From positions 806,001 to 870,000 of the forward strand of contig NZ_FTPB01000004.1 in the NCBI RefSeq assembly GCF_900155595.1: a DNA stretch of 64,000 nucleotides. Direction: 5' to 3'. The notes below the pieces were generated by a model. It made no database searches and was not told the origin of the DNA. It worked only from the letters and a program-made list of their open reading frames with translations. Shown in pieces: positions 1 to 7,604 of the stretch; within the stretch, counting starts at the first letter, position 1; each line of letters starts with the position of its first letter. Source of the DNA: Actinomyces mediterranea (GTDB lineage: Bacteria; Actinomycetota; Actinomycetes; Actinomycetales; Actinomycetaceae). The position numbers and the translations under genes were made by a program.

Positions 1-1
1 G

Positions 2-29
2 CGCCCTCGTCAATCGACTGACGAGGGCG
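2..29. terminator. Hairpin, probable terminator of an upstream gene
   Basis: A perfect 11-bp stem (CGCCCTCGTCA / TGACGAGGGCG) with a six-base loop opens the window. No T-tract follows, so it may be an intrinsic terminator of a gene outside the window or simply a structured end next to the IS remnant. The gene it would terminate cannot be seen. Confidence 0.5.
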
Positions 30-76
30 TCCGCCGACTTTGGTGGGGTCGGACTTCGTGTCGGTGGTCGCGTGTC

Positions 77-372
77 TTGCCGAAGTGGTCTGGTGTGGGG
101 ATGGGCGAGGTGCTGGGAGTGTCTCCTCATATGATTCGGAGGTGGCTTCGCGGTCGTGGAGTGAGCGAACACAGTGGGACGAGCAACGGTGAGGCTGGTG
201 GTCTGCAGGCGGAGAACAGGCGTCTGCTTCATAAGAATCGTGAGCTTCGCCGAGCCAATAAGATCACGAAAGCCGCGTCGGCTTTTCGCAGCCGAGCAGG
301 TCGCCCCGGCCCGCGATGATCCGTTTCACCACTGAACATAAGGCTCCATGTGGCCTCTGTGTCAGTGTGGAG
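77..372 (+). pseudogene. Remnant of an IS3-family transposase (orfA plus the first codons of orfB)
   Basis: The first 81 codons read as the C-terminal half of an IS3-type OrfA: a helix-turn-helix (GVSPHMIRRWL), then a leucine-zipper-like stretch (LQAENRRLLHKNRELRRANK) and the usual ASAF ending. The orfA stop overlaps an ATG at 316 in the -1 frame, the normal IS3 orfA/orfB arrangement, and orfB begins MIRFTTEHK, matching the conserved start of IS3 OrfB. OrfB is lost after about 20 codons, just where the opposite-strand gene ends at 373. No DDE catalytic core is present, so the element cannot move. The 5' part of orfA is also poorly conserved; a TTG at 77 is the only nearby start. Family knowledge: OrfA binds the terminal repeats and OrfB carries the catalytic core. 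Confidence 0.75.
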
Positions 373-1821
373 TCAGCGCCAAGAGAATCGGTCCGGGGTG
401 ATCTCGCCCTTGTCTCCGGTCATCCACCCGCTGCGCGACAGGGCGAAGGAGTGACCGGAAACAGTGTTCCAACAGGAGATGCCGTCCTCGGTCGCCGTGC
501 ACGCCGAATGGCCGTTCACCGCGTAGCGACCATAGTCGAGGACTGCGGTGACATCCCCCGCGTCTCCTTGCGCGCAACTGTTCTGCGCGCCATCGGCGGT
601 GGCGATGAGGACGCCCCCCTGCGCGCCGCCGCACGCCTCGTAGCCCGTGCCCGCCCAGTTCGTCCGATAGATCTGGCAGAGCACCCGGTCGCCGCCGAGG
701 AGGCAGACGATGTTTCCGGAGGGGGCTCTGAACTGCCTCATGGTCGCAGCGGACGCCGGTGCCGGATACTTCACCTCGTCCTCGTCGGCTTCACTTCCCC
801 GCGACTGGGCGGCGTCGGGCGTCGTCGGAGCTGAGGACTGCGCCGTCTGCGAGCCGGGCGAGGGCGACGGGGCCCGCTGTGTTCCGAATCCGTTGGTGAA
901 GACGAAGGCCACCGCTATGAGGAGGATGACGGCGAGGGCGATGAGCGCGCCGAGCAGTCCGGCGAGCCACGAGCCGCCCTTCTTGGACCCGTCCTCGATA
1001 GCCGTTGGCGCCGATGCCGGGACACTGGAACGTGCGGGCGCCACGGCGGGGACCGGCGCATGAACCGGGGGCGTTGCTGCCTGTGACGTCGGAGTCCACC
1101 CCATCGGCTGAGTCTGACCGGCGAACGCCGAACCGGGGGCGGCCTGTGCAACGGCGGGCGACGGCCCGGCGGGGTCTATCGGAGACCATGAGAAAACGGA
1201 GTCGCCCGGCTCTACCGGGGCGCTTGCAGGCGCGGGGAAGACCGATGTCCGCTCCACAATCGGCTGTTCTCCCCCGGCGCCTGCCCTAGGCGCAGTCTCA
1301 ACCGCCGGGAGCACTGCGGTGCCACCGGCTGCGGCGGGCGAGAAGACCTCCGGTTCGAGGACCGTCGTCTCTTCAGCCCGGGGTGACGCGGATGTTTCGT
1401 GTCTGTCGGCGGCCTCCCCAGTTGCGGGGGTGTCCTCAGCCTGCGGGGTCTTTGCGATCCCCGGTGCGTCTGCGGCCCCAGCCGTCTCCCTGATCTCGGG
1501 GGCGCCCTCGTCGGCCTCGGGGTTCCGAGACGACGCAACTGCCTGCTGCGCGGTGTCCACCTGCGGATCTGCATCCGCCTGGGGCGGCGCGTCATCACGG
1601 GGCGTCGGCCCTGCTCCGGATCCTCTCACCGCGAGCGCGGCCGCAACCTGCGGATCCCCGAGGTTCTTCAACCACTCGAGCAGCCCCGGATACGCATTCG
1701 GATGCACGGCGACCTGCGCGCGCAACTCGGGGTTGTAGTAGGCAATGAGGCGCAGTTGCTCGGCGCTCGTCGTGGGGTCGGCTGCGGCGCGCGCAGCGTC
1801 CGGGATCTGCTGATTCGACAT
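373..1821 (-). CDS. LRV-domain single-pass membrane protein with extracytoplasmic C-terminal domain
   Basis: Unknown function. The first 65 residues (ending NPELRAQVAVHPNAYPGLLEWLKN, abbreviated) resemble the variant leucine-rich-repeat domain found at the N-terminus of many actinobacterial membrane proteins. Residues 65-280 are a low-complexity Pro/Ala/Thr/Glu-rich linker. One strong transmembrane segment lies near residues 283-309, followed by a Ser/Pro/Thr-rich spacer and a compact C-terminal domain of about 120 residues with several cysteines (NIVCLLGG, RVLCQIY, YEACGG, SACTATEDGISCW), which suggests a disulfide-stabilised exported domain. The topology is therefore cytoplasmic LRV, linker, TM, outside domain. 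The start at 1821 is supported by GAGGAGC upstream. The gene ends against the IS3 remnant, so its 3' neighbourhood has been rearranged. Confidence 0.75.
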   Translation of the reverse strand: MSNQQIPDAARAAADPTTSAEQLRLIAYYNPELRAQVAVHPNAYPGLLEWLKNLGDPQVAAALAVRGSGAGPTPRDDAPPQADADPQVDTAQQAVASSRNPEADEGAPEIRETAGAADAPGIAKTPQAEDTPATGEAADRHETSASPRAEETTVLEPEVFSPAAAGGTAVLPAVETAPRAGAGGEQPIVERTSVFPAPASAPVEPGDSVFSWSPIDPAGPSPAVAQAAPGSAFAGQTQPMGWTPTSQAATPPVHAPVPAVAPARSSVPASAPTAIEDGSKKGGSWLAGLLGALIALAVILLIAVAFVFTNGFGTQRAPSPSPGSQTAQSSAPTTPDAAQSRGSEADEDEVKYPAPASAATMRQFRAPSGNIVCLLGGDRVLCQIYRTNWAGTGYEACGGAQGGVLIATADGAQNSCAQGDAGDVTAVLDYGRYAVNGHSACTATEDGISCWNTVSGHSFALSRSGWMTGDKGEITPDRFSWR

Positions 1822-1879
1822 CAGTGCTCCTCACGCTCGGGACTCTTCCACGATCCAGCCTAAACCGCGGCGGGCGAAC

Positions 1880-2620
1880 TCACGCGGGCCGGAACGTGAA
1901 AACTTCAAATCCCAGGGCTTCGCAGTCGCGCGCGAGGGCGGCCACCTGATCGTCCCACCCGGCCGCCTGCGCCACGAATCCCTCCGAAGTGCCCAGCGCC
2001 CTCGCCTGCTGCAGGGCGAAGCACGTCACCCCCATATCCCGCAGCCGACGCGCCACCTCGGCGCCGTCACCGGGACCTTCAGGGTAGACGGTGAGGCGGA
2101 CCTCGTAGTCGACCTCGGGATGGTCAAGGAGGATGCGCAGCGACTCCCACGCCTTCTCCCCCGCGCCCTGGCGCCCTGCGACGGCCGCGTAGTTCTCGGG
2201 CAGCGCCTTGATGTCGATGCCGACCCAGTCGATGAGGCCCTCGTCGAGGAGTTCCTCCAGCCGTTTAGGGTAAGGGCCCGCAGTGTGGAGGCCGACCGCG
2301 TAGCCGAATTCCTTCACGCGACGCATCGCAGGGGCGAGGGCGATCTGGCGAGTCGCCTCACCACCGGAGAAGACGACGCCGTCGAGGAGCCCGTGGCGCC
2401 TGGCCAGCAGATCCTCCAGCGCGCTCCACGCGACAACCCCGGGGATTTTCGGATCGATGATCGCCACATTCTGGCAATACGGACACATCCACGGGCACCC
2501 CTGCAGGAACAGGGACGCGGTGAACTTCCCCGGCCAGTCGACGCTCGACATGGGGACCATGCCTGCGATCTGCAGGTCGTCGGGCAGCCACCGCCTGCCC
2601 GACGCCGCAGAGTCGTTCAT
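1880..2620 (-). CDS. nrdG: Anaerobic ribonucleoside-triphosphate reductase activating protein
   Basis: Radical SAM enzyme that installs the glycyl radical on NrdD, allowing deoxyribonucleotide synthesis without oxygen. The cluster-binding motif C-x3-C-x2-C is visible as CPWMCPYC about residue 39, followed by the SAM-binding VVFSGGE. The length (246 residues) fits the longer NrdG forms of actinobacteria and clostridia. I chose the ATG at 2620 because it follows the nrdD stop by one base, giving translational coupling; an upstream in-frame ATG at 2854 lies deep inside nrdD and encodes only a frame shadow. It is transcribed with nrdD, presumably under NrdR control. Confidence 0.93.
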   Translation of the reverse strand: MNDSAASGRRWLPDDLQIAGMVPMSSVDWPGKFTASLFLQGCPWMCPYCQNVAIIDPKIPGVVAWSALEDLLARRHGLLDGVVFSGGEATRQIALAPAMRRVKEFGYAVGLHTAGPYPKRLEELLDEGLIDWVGIDIKALPENYAAVAGRQGAGEKAWESLRILLDHPEVDYEVRLTVYPEGPGDGAEVARRLRDMGVTCFALQQARALGTSEGFVAQAAGWDDQVAALARDCEALGFEVFTFRPA

Positions 2621-2621
2621 C

Positions 2622-4502
2622 TCAGCGCGCCTCGATAGGAGGGAAGGCGGAGACGAGTTCGCCGTGACGCGACGCCGCATCCTCGGAGAACATGGTGCGC
2701 TCGGCGTACTCGCCCTTCTTACCGATGTTGAAGGACTGGACGGGGCGGAAGTAGCCCATGACGCGGGTCCACACCTCGCAGGTCTGCGGCTCGCGGTCGG
2801 GATGACGCTCGGCACACTTCTCGCAGGTGAAGTGCTCGCCCGCGAGGTAGCCATGAACCGGGCAGATCGAGAAGGTCGGGGTGATCGTGATGTAAGGCAG
2901 CTTGAAGGCGGTGAGCGAGCGCTTCACCATCTCCTTGCAGGCGGCGCCGGAAGTCATGCGCTCGCCCATGTACAGGTGCAGGACGGTGCCGCCCGTGTAC
3001 TTGCCCTGGAGGACCTCTTGATCCTCGAGCGCCTGGAACGGATCATCCGTGTATCCGACGGGCAGTTGCGAGGAGTTCGTGTAGTACGGCTGGTCGGGGG
3101 TGCCAGCCTGGATGATGTCCTCGAAGCGCTTCTTGTCCTCCTTCGCGAAGCGGTAGGTGGTGCCTTCGGCGGGGGTCGCCTCGAGGTTGTAGAGGTGGCC
3201 CGTCGCCTCTTGGAGTTCCACCATGCGGTCGCGAACGTGATCGAGGATGCGCACGCACATGTCGAAGCCGCGCGGGTCGGTGATGTCGTAAGCGTCGTCG
3301 GTGAAGTTGCGGACCATCTCGTTCATGCCATTGACGCCAATGGTGGAGAAGTGGTTGTCGAGGCTGCCGAGGTAGCGCTTGGAGTAGGGGAAGAGACCGT
3401 GATCCATGTGGAACTGGATGGTGGAGCGCTTGCGCTCCAGCGACTGGGATGCGAGGTCGATGAGATGGTCGAGGGCTGCGACGAGGCCGTCCTCGTCCCC
3501 CTTGAAGAGGTAGCCCAGGCGCGCCATGTTCATGGTGACGACGCCGATGGAGCCGGTGAGCTCGGCCGAGCCGAAGAGGCCATTGCCGCGCTTGAGGAGT
3601 TCGCGCAGATCGAGCTGGAGGCGGCAGCACATGGAGCGGATCATGTGCGGGTCGAGGTCGGAGTTGATGAAGTTCTGGAAGTAGGGCAGGCCGTACTTCG
3701 CGGTCATTTCGAAGAGGCGGTCGGCGTTGGGGGTGTTCCAGTCGAAGTCGGGGGTGATGTTGTAGGTGGGGATGGGGAAGGTGAAGACGCGCCCGTCGGC
3801 GTCGCCGCCGCTCATCACGTCGATGAAAGCGCGGTTGATGAGGTCCATCTCCTCCTGGAGTTCGCCATAGGTGAAGTCCATGACCTCGTCGCCGATGAGT
3901 GGGTACTCCTCGGCGAGGTCGTCGGGGCAGGTCCAGTCGAAGGTGAGATTCGTGAAGGGGCACTGGCTGCCCCAGCGGCTGGGCACGTTGAGGTTGTAGA
4001 TGAGCTCCTGCATGCACTGGACGACCTGCTCGTAGCTCATATTGTCGATGCGCACGAAGGGGGCCATGTAGGTGTCGAAGGAGGAGAATGCCTGGGCGCC
4101 CGCCCACTCGTTCTGCAAGGTGCCCAGGAAGTTGACGATCTGGCCGCATGCGGAGGAGAAGTGCTTGGGAGCGGCGGAGGAGATCGCGCCAGTCACCCCG
4201 TTGAAACCCTCCTGAATGAGACGCTTGAGGCTCCACCCAGCACAATACCCGGCGAACATGTCGAGGTCGTGGATGTGGTAATCGCCCTCGCGGTGGGCCG
4301 CGCCGATCTCAGGGGTGTAGATCTGTTCAAGCCAATAGTTCGCGGTGATCTTCCCAGCGGAGTTGAGGATCATGCCGCCCAGCGAGTAGCCCTGGTTCGC
4401 ATTGGCGTTGACTCGCCAGTCGGAGCGGTCGAGATACTCCTCGACGGTGGAGATAGCGTCAACGTCGTAGCGCGGGGCACGGTCCTGGGGGCACTGGTCC
4501 AT
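2622..4502 (-). CDS. nrdD: Anaerobic (class III) ribonucleoside-triphosphate reductase
   Basis: Reduces ribonucleoside triphosphates to dNTPs anaerobically using a glycyl radical. The protein (626 residues from the chosen start) is full length. Near the C-terminus are the four zinc-ribbon cysteines (CPVHG, then CEKC, then QTCE) followed by the glycyl-radical loop VMGYFRPV. The start at 4502 (MDQCPQD) is preferred because AAGGTG sits six bases upstream; a GTG at 4583 would overlap an NrdR-like box and has no ribosome-binding site. The nrdDG pair is the only ribonucleotide reductase in the window and implies growth without oxygen. A very long opposite-strand ORF over this gene (2457-4592) is a codon-bias shadow. 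Confidence 0.95.
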   Translation of the reverse strand: MDQCPQDRAPRYDVDAISTVEEYLDRSDWRVNANANQGYSLGGMILNSAGKITANYWLEQIYTPEIGAAHREGDYHIHDLDMFAGYCAGWSLKRLIQEGFNGVTGAISSAAPKHFSSACGQIVNFLGTLQNEWAGAQAFSSFDTYMAPFVRIDNMSYEQVVQCMQELIYNLNVPSRWGSQCPFTNLTFDWTCPDDLAEEYPLIGDEVMDFTYGELQEEMDLINRAFIDVMSGGDADGRVFTFPIPTYNITPDFDWNTPNADRLFEMTAKYGLPYFQNFINSDLDPHMIRSMCCRLQLDLRELLKRGNGLFGSAELTGSIGVVTMNMARLGYLFKGDEDGLVAALDHLIDLASQSLERKRSTIQFHMDHGLFPYSKRYLGSLDNHFSTIGVNGMNEMVRNFTDDAYDITDPRGFDMCVRILDHVRDRMVELQEATGHLYNLEATPAEGTTYRFAKEDKKRFEDIIQAGTPDQPYYTNSSQLPVGYTDDPFQALEDQEVLQGKYTGGTVLHLYMGERMTSGAACKEMVKRSLTAFKLPYITITPTFSICPVHGYLAGEHFTCEKCAERHPDREPQTCEVWTRVMGYFRPVQSFNIGKKGEYAERTMFSEDAASRHGELVSAFPPIEAR

Positions 4503-4579
4503 GTTTGTCACCTTCATTGGGTACGTCAGTCGGGATATTTCGTCGGGTGTCCGCGCATGCTCGGGCATCCGACGTTCAA

Positions 4580-4659
4580 ACACTGCATCTAGGGTTTGAG
4601 ACGAACAGGCACCACTGTATCTAGGGGCCCCTGGGGAGTCGAGCCACTAGATATGCAAC
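4580..4659 (-). promoter_or_regulatory. Three NrdR-box-like repeats spaced 32 bp
   Basis: Upstream of nrdD lie ACACTGCATCTAGGGT (4580-4595) and CCACTGTATCTAGGGG (4612-4627), near-identical to each other and close to the NrdR consensus acaCwAtATaTwGtgt. They are exactly 32 bp apart, about three helical turns, the typical NrdR pair geometry. A weaker third copy, CCACTAGATATGCAAC (4644-4659), continues the same 32-bp spacing. NrdR is the ATP/dATP-sensing repressor of ribonucleotide reductase operons, so dNTP-dependent repression of nrdDG is the likely role. The third box is inference from spacing and partial match. Confidence 0.72.
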
Positions 4660-5442
4660 ACGCCGGAATAATTCACCAGACGGTCACCGACCCATAATCT
4701 CCTAGGTATAAAGTCCCATTACTGAGTAATGTTCGTCGCTTCATTCACTTGTTTCCCGCATGATCGACCGCCCGTCCTTGGTGCTGCGAGATGCGACCGA
4801 TGCCGCCGACCGCCCGGCGGGCGGTCCCGGCAGACCTGGTCCGCCCGCTCGTTGTTCGTGTTGGCTGGCATAACTGCACACAGTCTGTGTGTTGGTTCGT
4901 GGTGGTCTGTTGAGTTGTTGTTTATATCTGCAGTTCACAGTCACGGACACGTGTGTCGCACAGTGTGGTGTTCGGGGAGTGTGTGCAGTTTGGCTGGTTG
5001 CCGTTCGATCGGACGCTATTACAGCATCCTTCCGTCTGCGGGTGGATCAGTGCGTGTTTCCACACGCTGTGGTCCTGTTCCACACGGTGTGGCCTTGTTC
5101 GGAGCGGTGCGGCCTGGATGTGAACGGTGCAATGTTCGGATGGTGTGCGGAGTGTTCCGATGGTGTGTGTAGCGTTCGGATCGGCGTTGGTGTTGTGGGG
5201 CGCAGGTGGCGGCGTCGACCAGCGCAGGCTTCGGTCGCGGGCACGAGTCGCACAGCCAATCCGAAGCGGACGAGGACGGAGCCCCACCACCTGTGTGTGC
5301 TCGGGCGACCTGTGGTCGGCCCCACCGACTGCGAAAACCTTAGACAACCACAGACGAAGGCGCGGCACAGCACGCCGATTCCACCGCTCCCTATGACAAC
5401 CTCGTACGCATCTTTCGGATCGCCGGTCGTGGGACTTTCGGA
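4660..5442. other. Gene-free stretch with palindromes and repeats
   Basis: I see no convincing gene in these roughly 780 bases on either strand; the open frames have no recognisable domain and unnatural composition. The stretch contains a perfect 15-bp palindrome CATTACTGAGTAATG (4717-4731) beside CTAGGTATAAAG, a GC-rich hairpin with arms GACCGCCC/GGGCGGTC (4808-4826), and a G/T-rich section (about 4860-5200) that includes the 20-bp-period array listed separately. The strand skew and repeats set it apart from the surrounding coding DNA. It may hold a regulatory RNA, an operator cluster, or the decayed end of a lost element. Confidence 0.55.
5041..5180. repeat. Degenerate tandem array with 20-bp period
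   Basis: Cut every 20 bases from 5041, the sequence aligns as about seven related units, for example CACACGCTGTGGTCCTGTTC (5061), CACACGGTGTGGCCTTGTTC (5081), TGAACGGTGCAATGTTCGGA (5121) and TGGTGTGTGTAGCGTTCGGA (5161). The shared core is GGTGYGG followed by TGTTC at constant spacing. The unit at 5081 begins in a palindrome (CCACAC-G-GTGTGG, 5080-5092). A 20-bp period is about two helical turns, so repeated motifs would lie on nearly the same face of the DNA. The units are too degenerate and lack the unique spacers of a CRISPR. Confidence 0.65.
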
Positions 5443-5457
5443 TCACCGGTCGTGGGA
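5412..5457. repeat. Two tandem 23-bp direct repeats at the PAP2 3' end
   Basis: Positions 5412-5434 and 5435-5457 are consecutive copies differing by a single base (CTTTCGGATCRCCGGTCGTG core). The second copy overlaps the last codons and stop of the PAP2-family gene, so the duplication has extended or replaced its C-terminus. The TTCGGAT motif recurs in the upstream 20-bp array. Confidence 0.8.
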
Positions 5458-6399
5458 ATCGCACAGGGAGTCGACCTCGTGGATGACGAAGCCGGTGACG
5501 CTGATGATCCACAGCATCCCGGTCACGGCAAGCAGGCGCGCGCGCCACGGCTGCTCCGCCAAGAAATGGGAGAACCCGTAACCCGACGCCCCGGGAGTCG
5601 CGACGGCTGCGACATCCACTCCGATGAGTGCGATCACCGAGGCGACGACGGCGAAGGCGAAGACGATGACGACTGCCCACAGCATTGTGCGGCGCATCCC
5701 GGGGACATGCCGGGCCCGCTGCTCGATGGGGGTGAGCAGCAGCGCCCACGCTCCACAGATGAGGACGGAGACGAGAACATCGGCGAGACGGTGCCACGCC
5801 GACATCATGACGGCGAACCCCATGAGCGCAGTCCACAGCCACCCCACCCACGCGGACGGGCCTCGCAGCCATTCAGGCGCCACCATGACCAGGGCGAGGG
5901 TCACCGACATTGCAACAGTCGTATGACCCGATGGCAGCGAGTTGGGGATCACCGTCGTCACATCGAGATCGGGCCGTTCCAGCACTGCTTTAAGCAATTG
6001 GGTCGACGCATTCGCGGCGGCGACCATGCCGACGGCGCGACCGGCGAGGGTCGGGCGACGCCTGGCCACTGCTACTCCGACGACTGCGACCGCGACGAGA
6101 ATGATCGCCGGCACCGACACGAGCCCCGTGATGAGCGAGGCGTACGAGCCCAATGAGAATCTCCATCTCATCGCCGCCTCCATGAAGAGGGTGTCGGCGC
6201 TTTGACCCCAGGCGGTGTATACCGCGCCCCGGGTGAGCGCCGCCGCGGCGATGATGCAGGCAAGGGCCGCGACGAGCCTCCTGCGCAGCCTGGCCCCGTA
6301 CCACTTGGCCTCCGACAGCGCCCGGCGCTCCCCGGCGGACGGGCGGGGTTCGGCGGAGGGCCGGCGAGTGCGGTCCGCCGATGGGTGCTCGTATGACAT
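5443..6399 (-). CDS. PAP2-superfamily integral membrane phosphatase
   Basis: Probable membrane lipid phosphatase (phosphatidate or undecaprenyl-pyrophosphate type) acting on the outer face of the membrane. The three phosphatase motifs are present in order: KAVLERPD (K-x6-RP-like), the central PSGHT, and SAWHRLADV (the SRxxxxxHxxxD-like motif with the catalytic His). About six transmembrane segments surround them. The 318-residue length is longer than minimal PAP2 enzymes because of an N-terminal Arg-rich cytoplasmic tail. The start at 6399 is fixed by AGGAG upstream; longer in-frame extensions to 6546 have no site. The C-terminal codons lie in a 23-bp tandem duplication. The substrate cannot be told from sequence. 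Confidence 0.85.
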   Translation of the reverse strand: MSYEHPSADRTRRPSAEPRPSAGERRALSEAKWYGARLRRRLVAALACIIAAAALTRGAVYTAWGQSADTLFMEAAMRWRFSLGSYASLITGLVSVPAIILVAVAVVGVAVARRRPTLAGRAVGMVAAANASTQLLKAVLERPDLDVTTVIPNSLPSGHTTVAMSVTLALVMVAPEWLRGPSAWVGWLWTALMGFAVMMSAWHRLADVLVSVLICGAWALLLTPIEQRARHVPGMRRTMLWAVVIVFAFAVVASVIALIGVDVAAVATPGASGYGFSHFLAEQPWRARLLAVTGMLWIISVTGFVIHEVDSLCDSHDR

Positions 6400-6642
6400 C
6401 GGAGGCTCCTTCCACATCGCTATCTGCATCGGCCCGGACTTCATCTGTGCTGCGCGCAGTCGGATGACGTTCGAACGCCACCTTACCGTCTTATGCTGCA
6501 CGATCCCCCGGCGGGTCCTCGACAGTGACTGAATACCGACGAGCATCCGCTCACCGCGCGCACTCGTTTGCCCGGGCCGAGGCGTGCGCCCTCGGATAGA
6601 GTTGGTGAGACTGAGTTGCCATCCCTCGCCCCAGGAGAATCC

Positions 6643-7107
6643 GTGCCCGCCACGACGCCCGTCGACACCGAGCGAATCAGAACGTTGCTCGCCGGTCGCG
6701 ACGTTTCCTTCGGCCAGTTCGACGATGCCGAACTCGCCTGCCCCACGCGCAACGCCGTCTACTTCTGGAACGCCTCAAACCCGCAGATCCTGCAGCTGCG
6801 CGCTCAGTGGCGGGGTATCGCTGAAACGGACGCCCAATTCACCGACCTCGTCGATGAGGTCGCCGCCTGCAACTCCACGCGCACCGGCCCCAAAGCCTAT
6901 CTCGCACCCCTGGAAGACGGGCGCCGATACGGCCTCATCGCCGAATGCAATGTCGTCGCAATGGAGGGACTCACCGAAGCCCAGTTGAATTCCTTCTTTG
7001 AAACATCCATGGCAATGATCATGGGGTTCTTCTCCGATCTCGAAGAGGGGCTGCCTGATTTCGTCACTTGGGCCGATGAGTCCACACCAGTGCAGGAGCA
7101 GGCATGA
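6643..7107 (+). CDS. YbjN-domain protein (first of a pair)
   Basis: A 154-residue soluble protein of the YbjN/type III secretion-chaperone-like fold family, whose members are small putative chaperones or sensors with no settled biochemical role. The GTG start at 6643 is chosen because AGGAG lies five bases upstream; an earlier ATG at 6568 has no site. The fold-typical pattern is visible (AVYFWNASNPQILQLRAQW, then a helix and FADLVDEV-like segment, then a C-terminal FFETSMAMIMGFF helix). It overlaps the next gene by four bases (ATGA), and the two encode related proteins, so they probably act together, perhaps as a heterodimer. Confidence 0.75.
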   Translation: MPATTPVDTERIRTLLAGRDVSFGQFDDAELACPTRNAVYFWNASNPQILQLRAQWRGIAETDAQFTDLVDEVAACNSTRTGPKAYLAPLEDGRRYGLIAECNVVAMEGLTEAQLNSFFETSMAMIMGFFSDLEEGLPDFVTWADESTPVQEQA

Positions 7108-7583
7108 GCACCCCCTATTCCGTCCCCTCCGACGACTCGACGCCCTTCCCTGTCGACTTCGCCCGCCTCGTGACCGATGTGCGTGACATGGGCTACGAAC
7201 TCGACATCCTCCTCGAAGGGCGAGCCGCAGGAGCCGTCTTCGACAAGGTCCTCTTCCTCCTCACCTTCGATGCATCGGGACGCTTCATTTCGATCCGCGC
7301 CATGTGGGACACGGAGCTGTCGGCCGATGCCGCAGCGCATTCGATCTTCGCGGCGGCGGACTCGTGGAACCGCGAGAAGTACTTCCCCACCGTGTACTGG
7401 ATCCCCTCGGACTCCGGTTCGGTGCAGGTCTGCGCCGATTTCGTCATCGACGCGGGCGCTGGAGTGTCGCGCCGCCAGCTGCGCGAGAATATCTCCGCAG
7501 GAATCTCCACCGGCATCTCCGCCATCGCATACATGAAGGAAGCCGCGGCTCACACACTCGGTTGGATGGATCCGCGCACATAG
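7104..7583 (+). CDS. YbjN-domain protein (second of a pair)
   Basis: A 159-residue protein of the same family as its upstream neighbour, with which it shares a four-base ATGA overlap. The strand/helix order matches: FDKVLFLLTFDASGRFISIRAMW (abbreviated region near residues 45-67), an AHSIFAAADSWNREKYFPTVYW segment typical of YbjN proteins, then a C-terminal amphipathic helix (ISAGISTGISAI). It sits directly before the helicase gene, 21 bases away, in the same direction, so a three-gene transcript is likely. No catalytic motif is visible. Pairs of overlapping YbjN genes are common in actinobacteria. Confidence 0.78.
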   Translation: MSTPYSVPSDDSTPFPVDFARLVTDVRDMGYELDILLEGRAAGAVFDKVLFLLTFDASGRFISIRAMWDTELSADAAAHSIFAAADSWNREKYFPTVYWIPSDSGSVQVCADFVIDAGAGVSRRQLRENISAGISTGISAIAYMKEAAAHTLGWMDPRT

Positions 7584-7604
7584 TCCGCCACAAGGAGGTC
7601 ACTG

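Noticed and set aside
316-834. A 172-codon extension of IS3 OrfB
   Set aside because: Only about 20 residues match OrfB; the rest is a shadow of the opposite-strand membrane protein gene.
2457-4592. A 711-codon open frame on the plus strand opposite nrdD
   Set aside because: It is a mirror of nrdD codon bias (Glu/Val/Asp/Gly repeats), has no domain, and nrdD itself is complete with all its motifs.
5041-5200. CRISPR array
   Set aside because: Units are contiguous at 20 bp with no unique spacers and are too degenerate; no cas gene is present.
4900-5200. Chromosomal origin (DnaA-box-like CCACA motifs such as TGTTCCACA)
   Set aside because: Matches have two mismatches to DnaA boxes, and dnaA/dnaN/rpmH are not adjacent.
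4729-5581. Coding genes in the gap (147- and 230-codon plus-strand frames, 316-codon minus-strand frame)
   Set aside because: Translations are Cys/Arg/His-rich with no family resemblance; the frames shift through repeats and the minus one overlaps the PAP2 gene.
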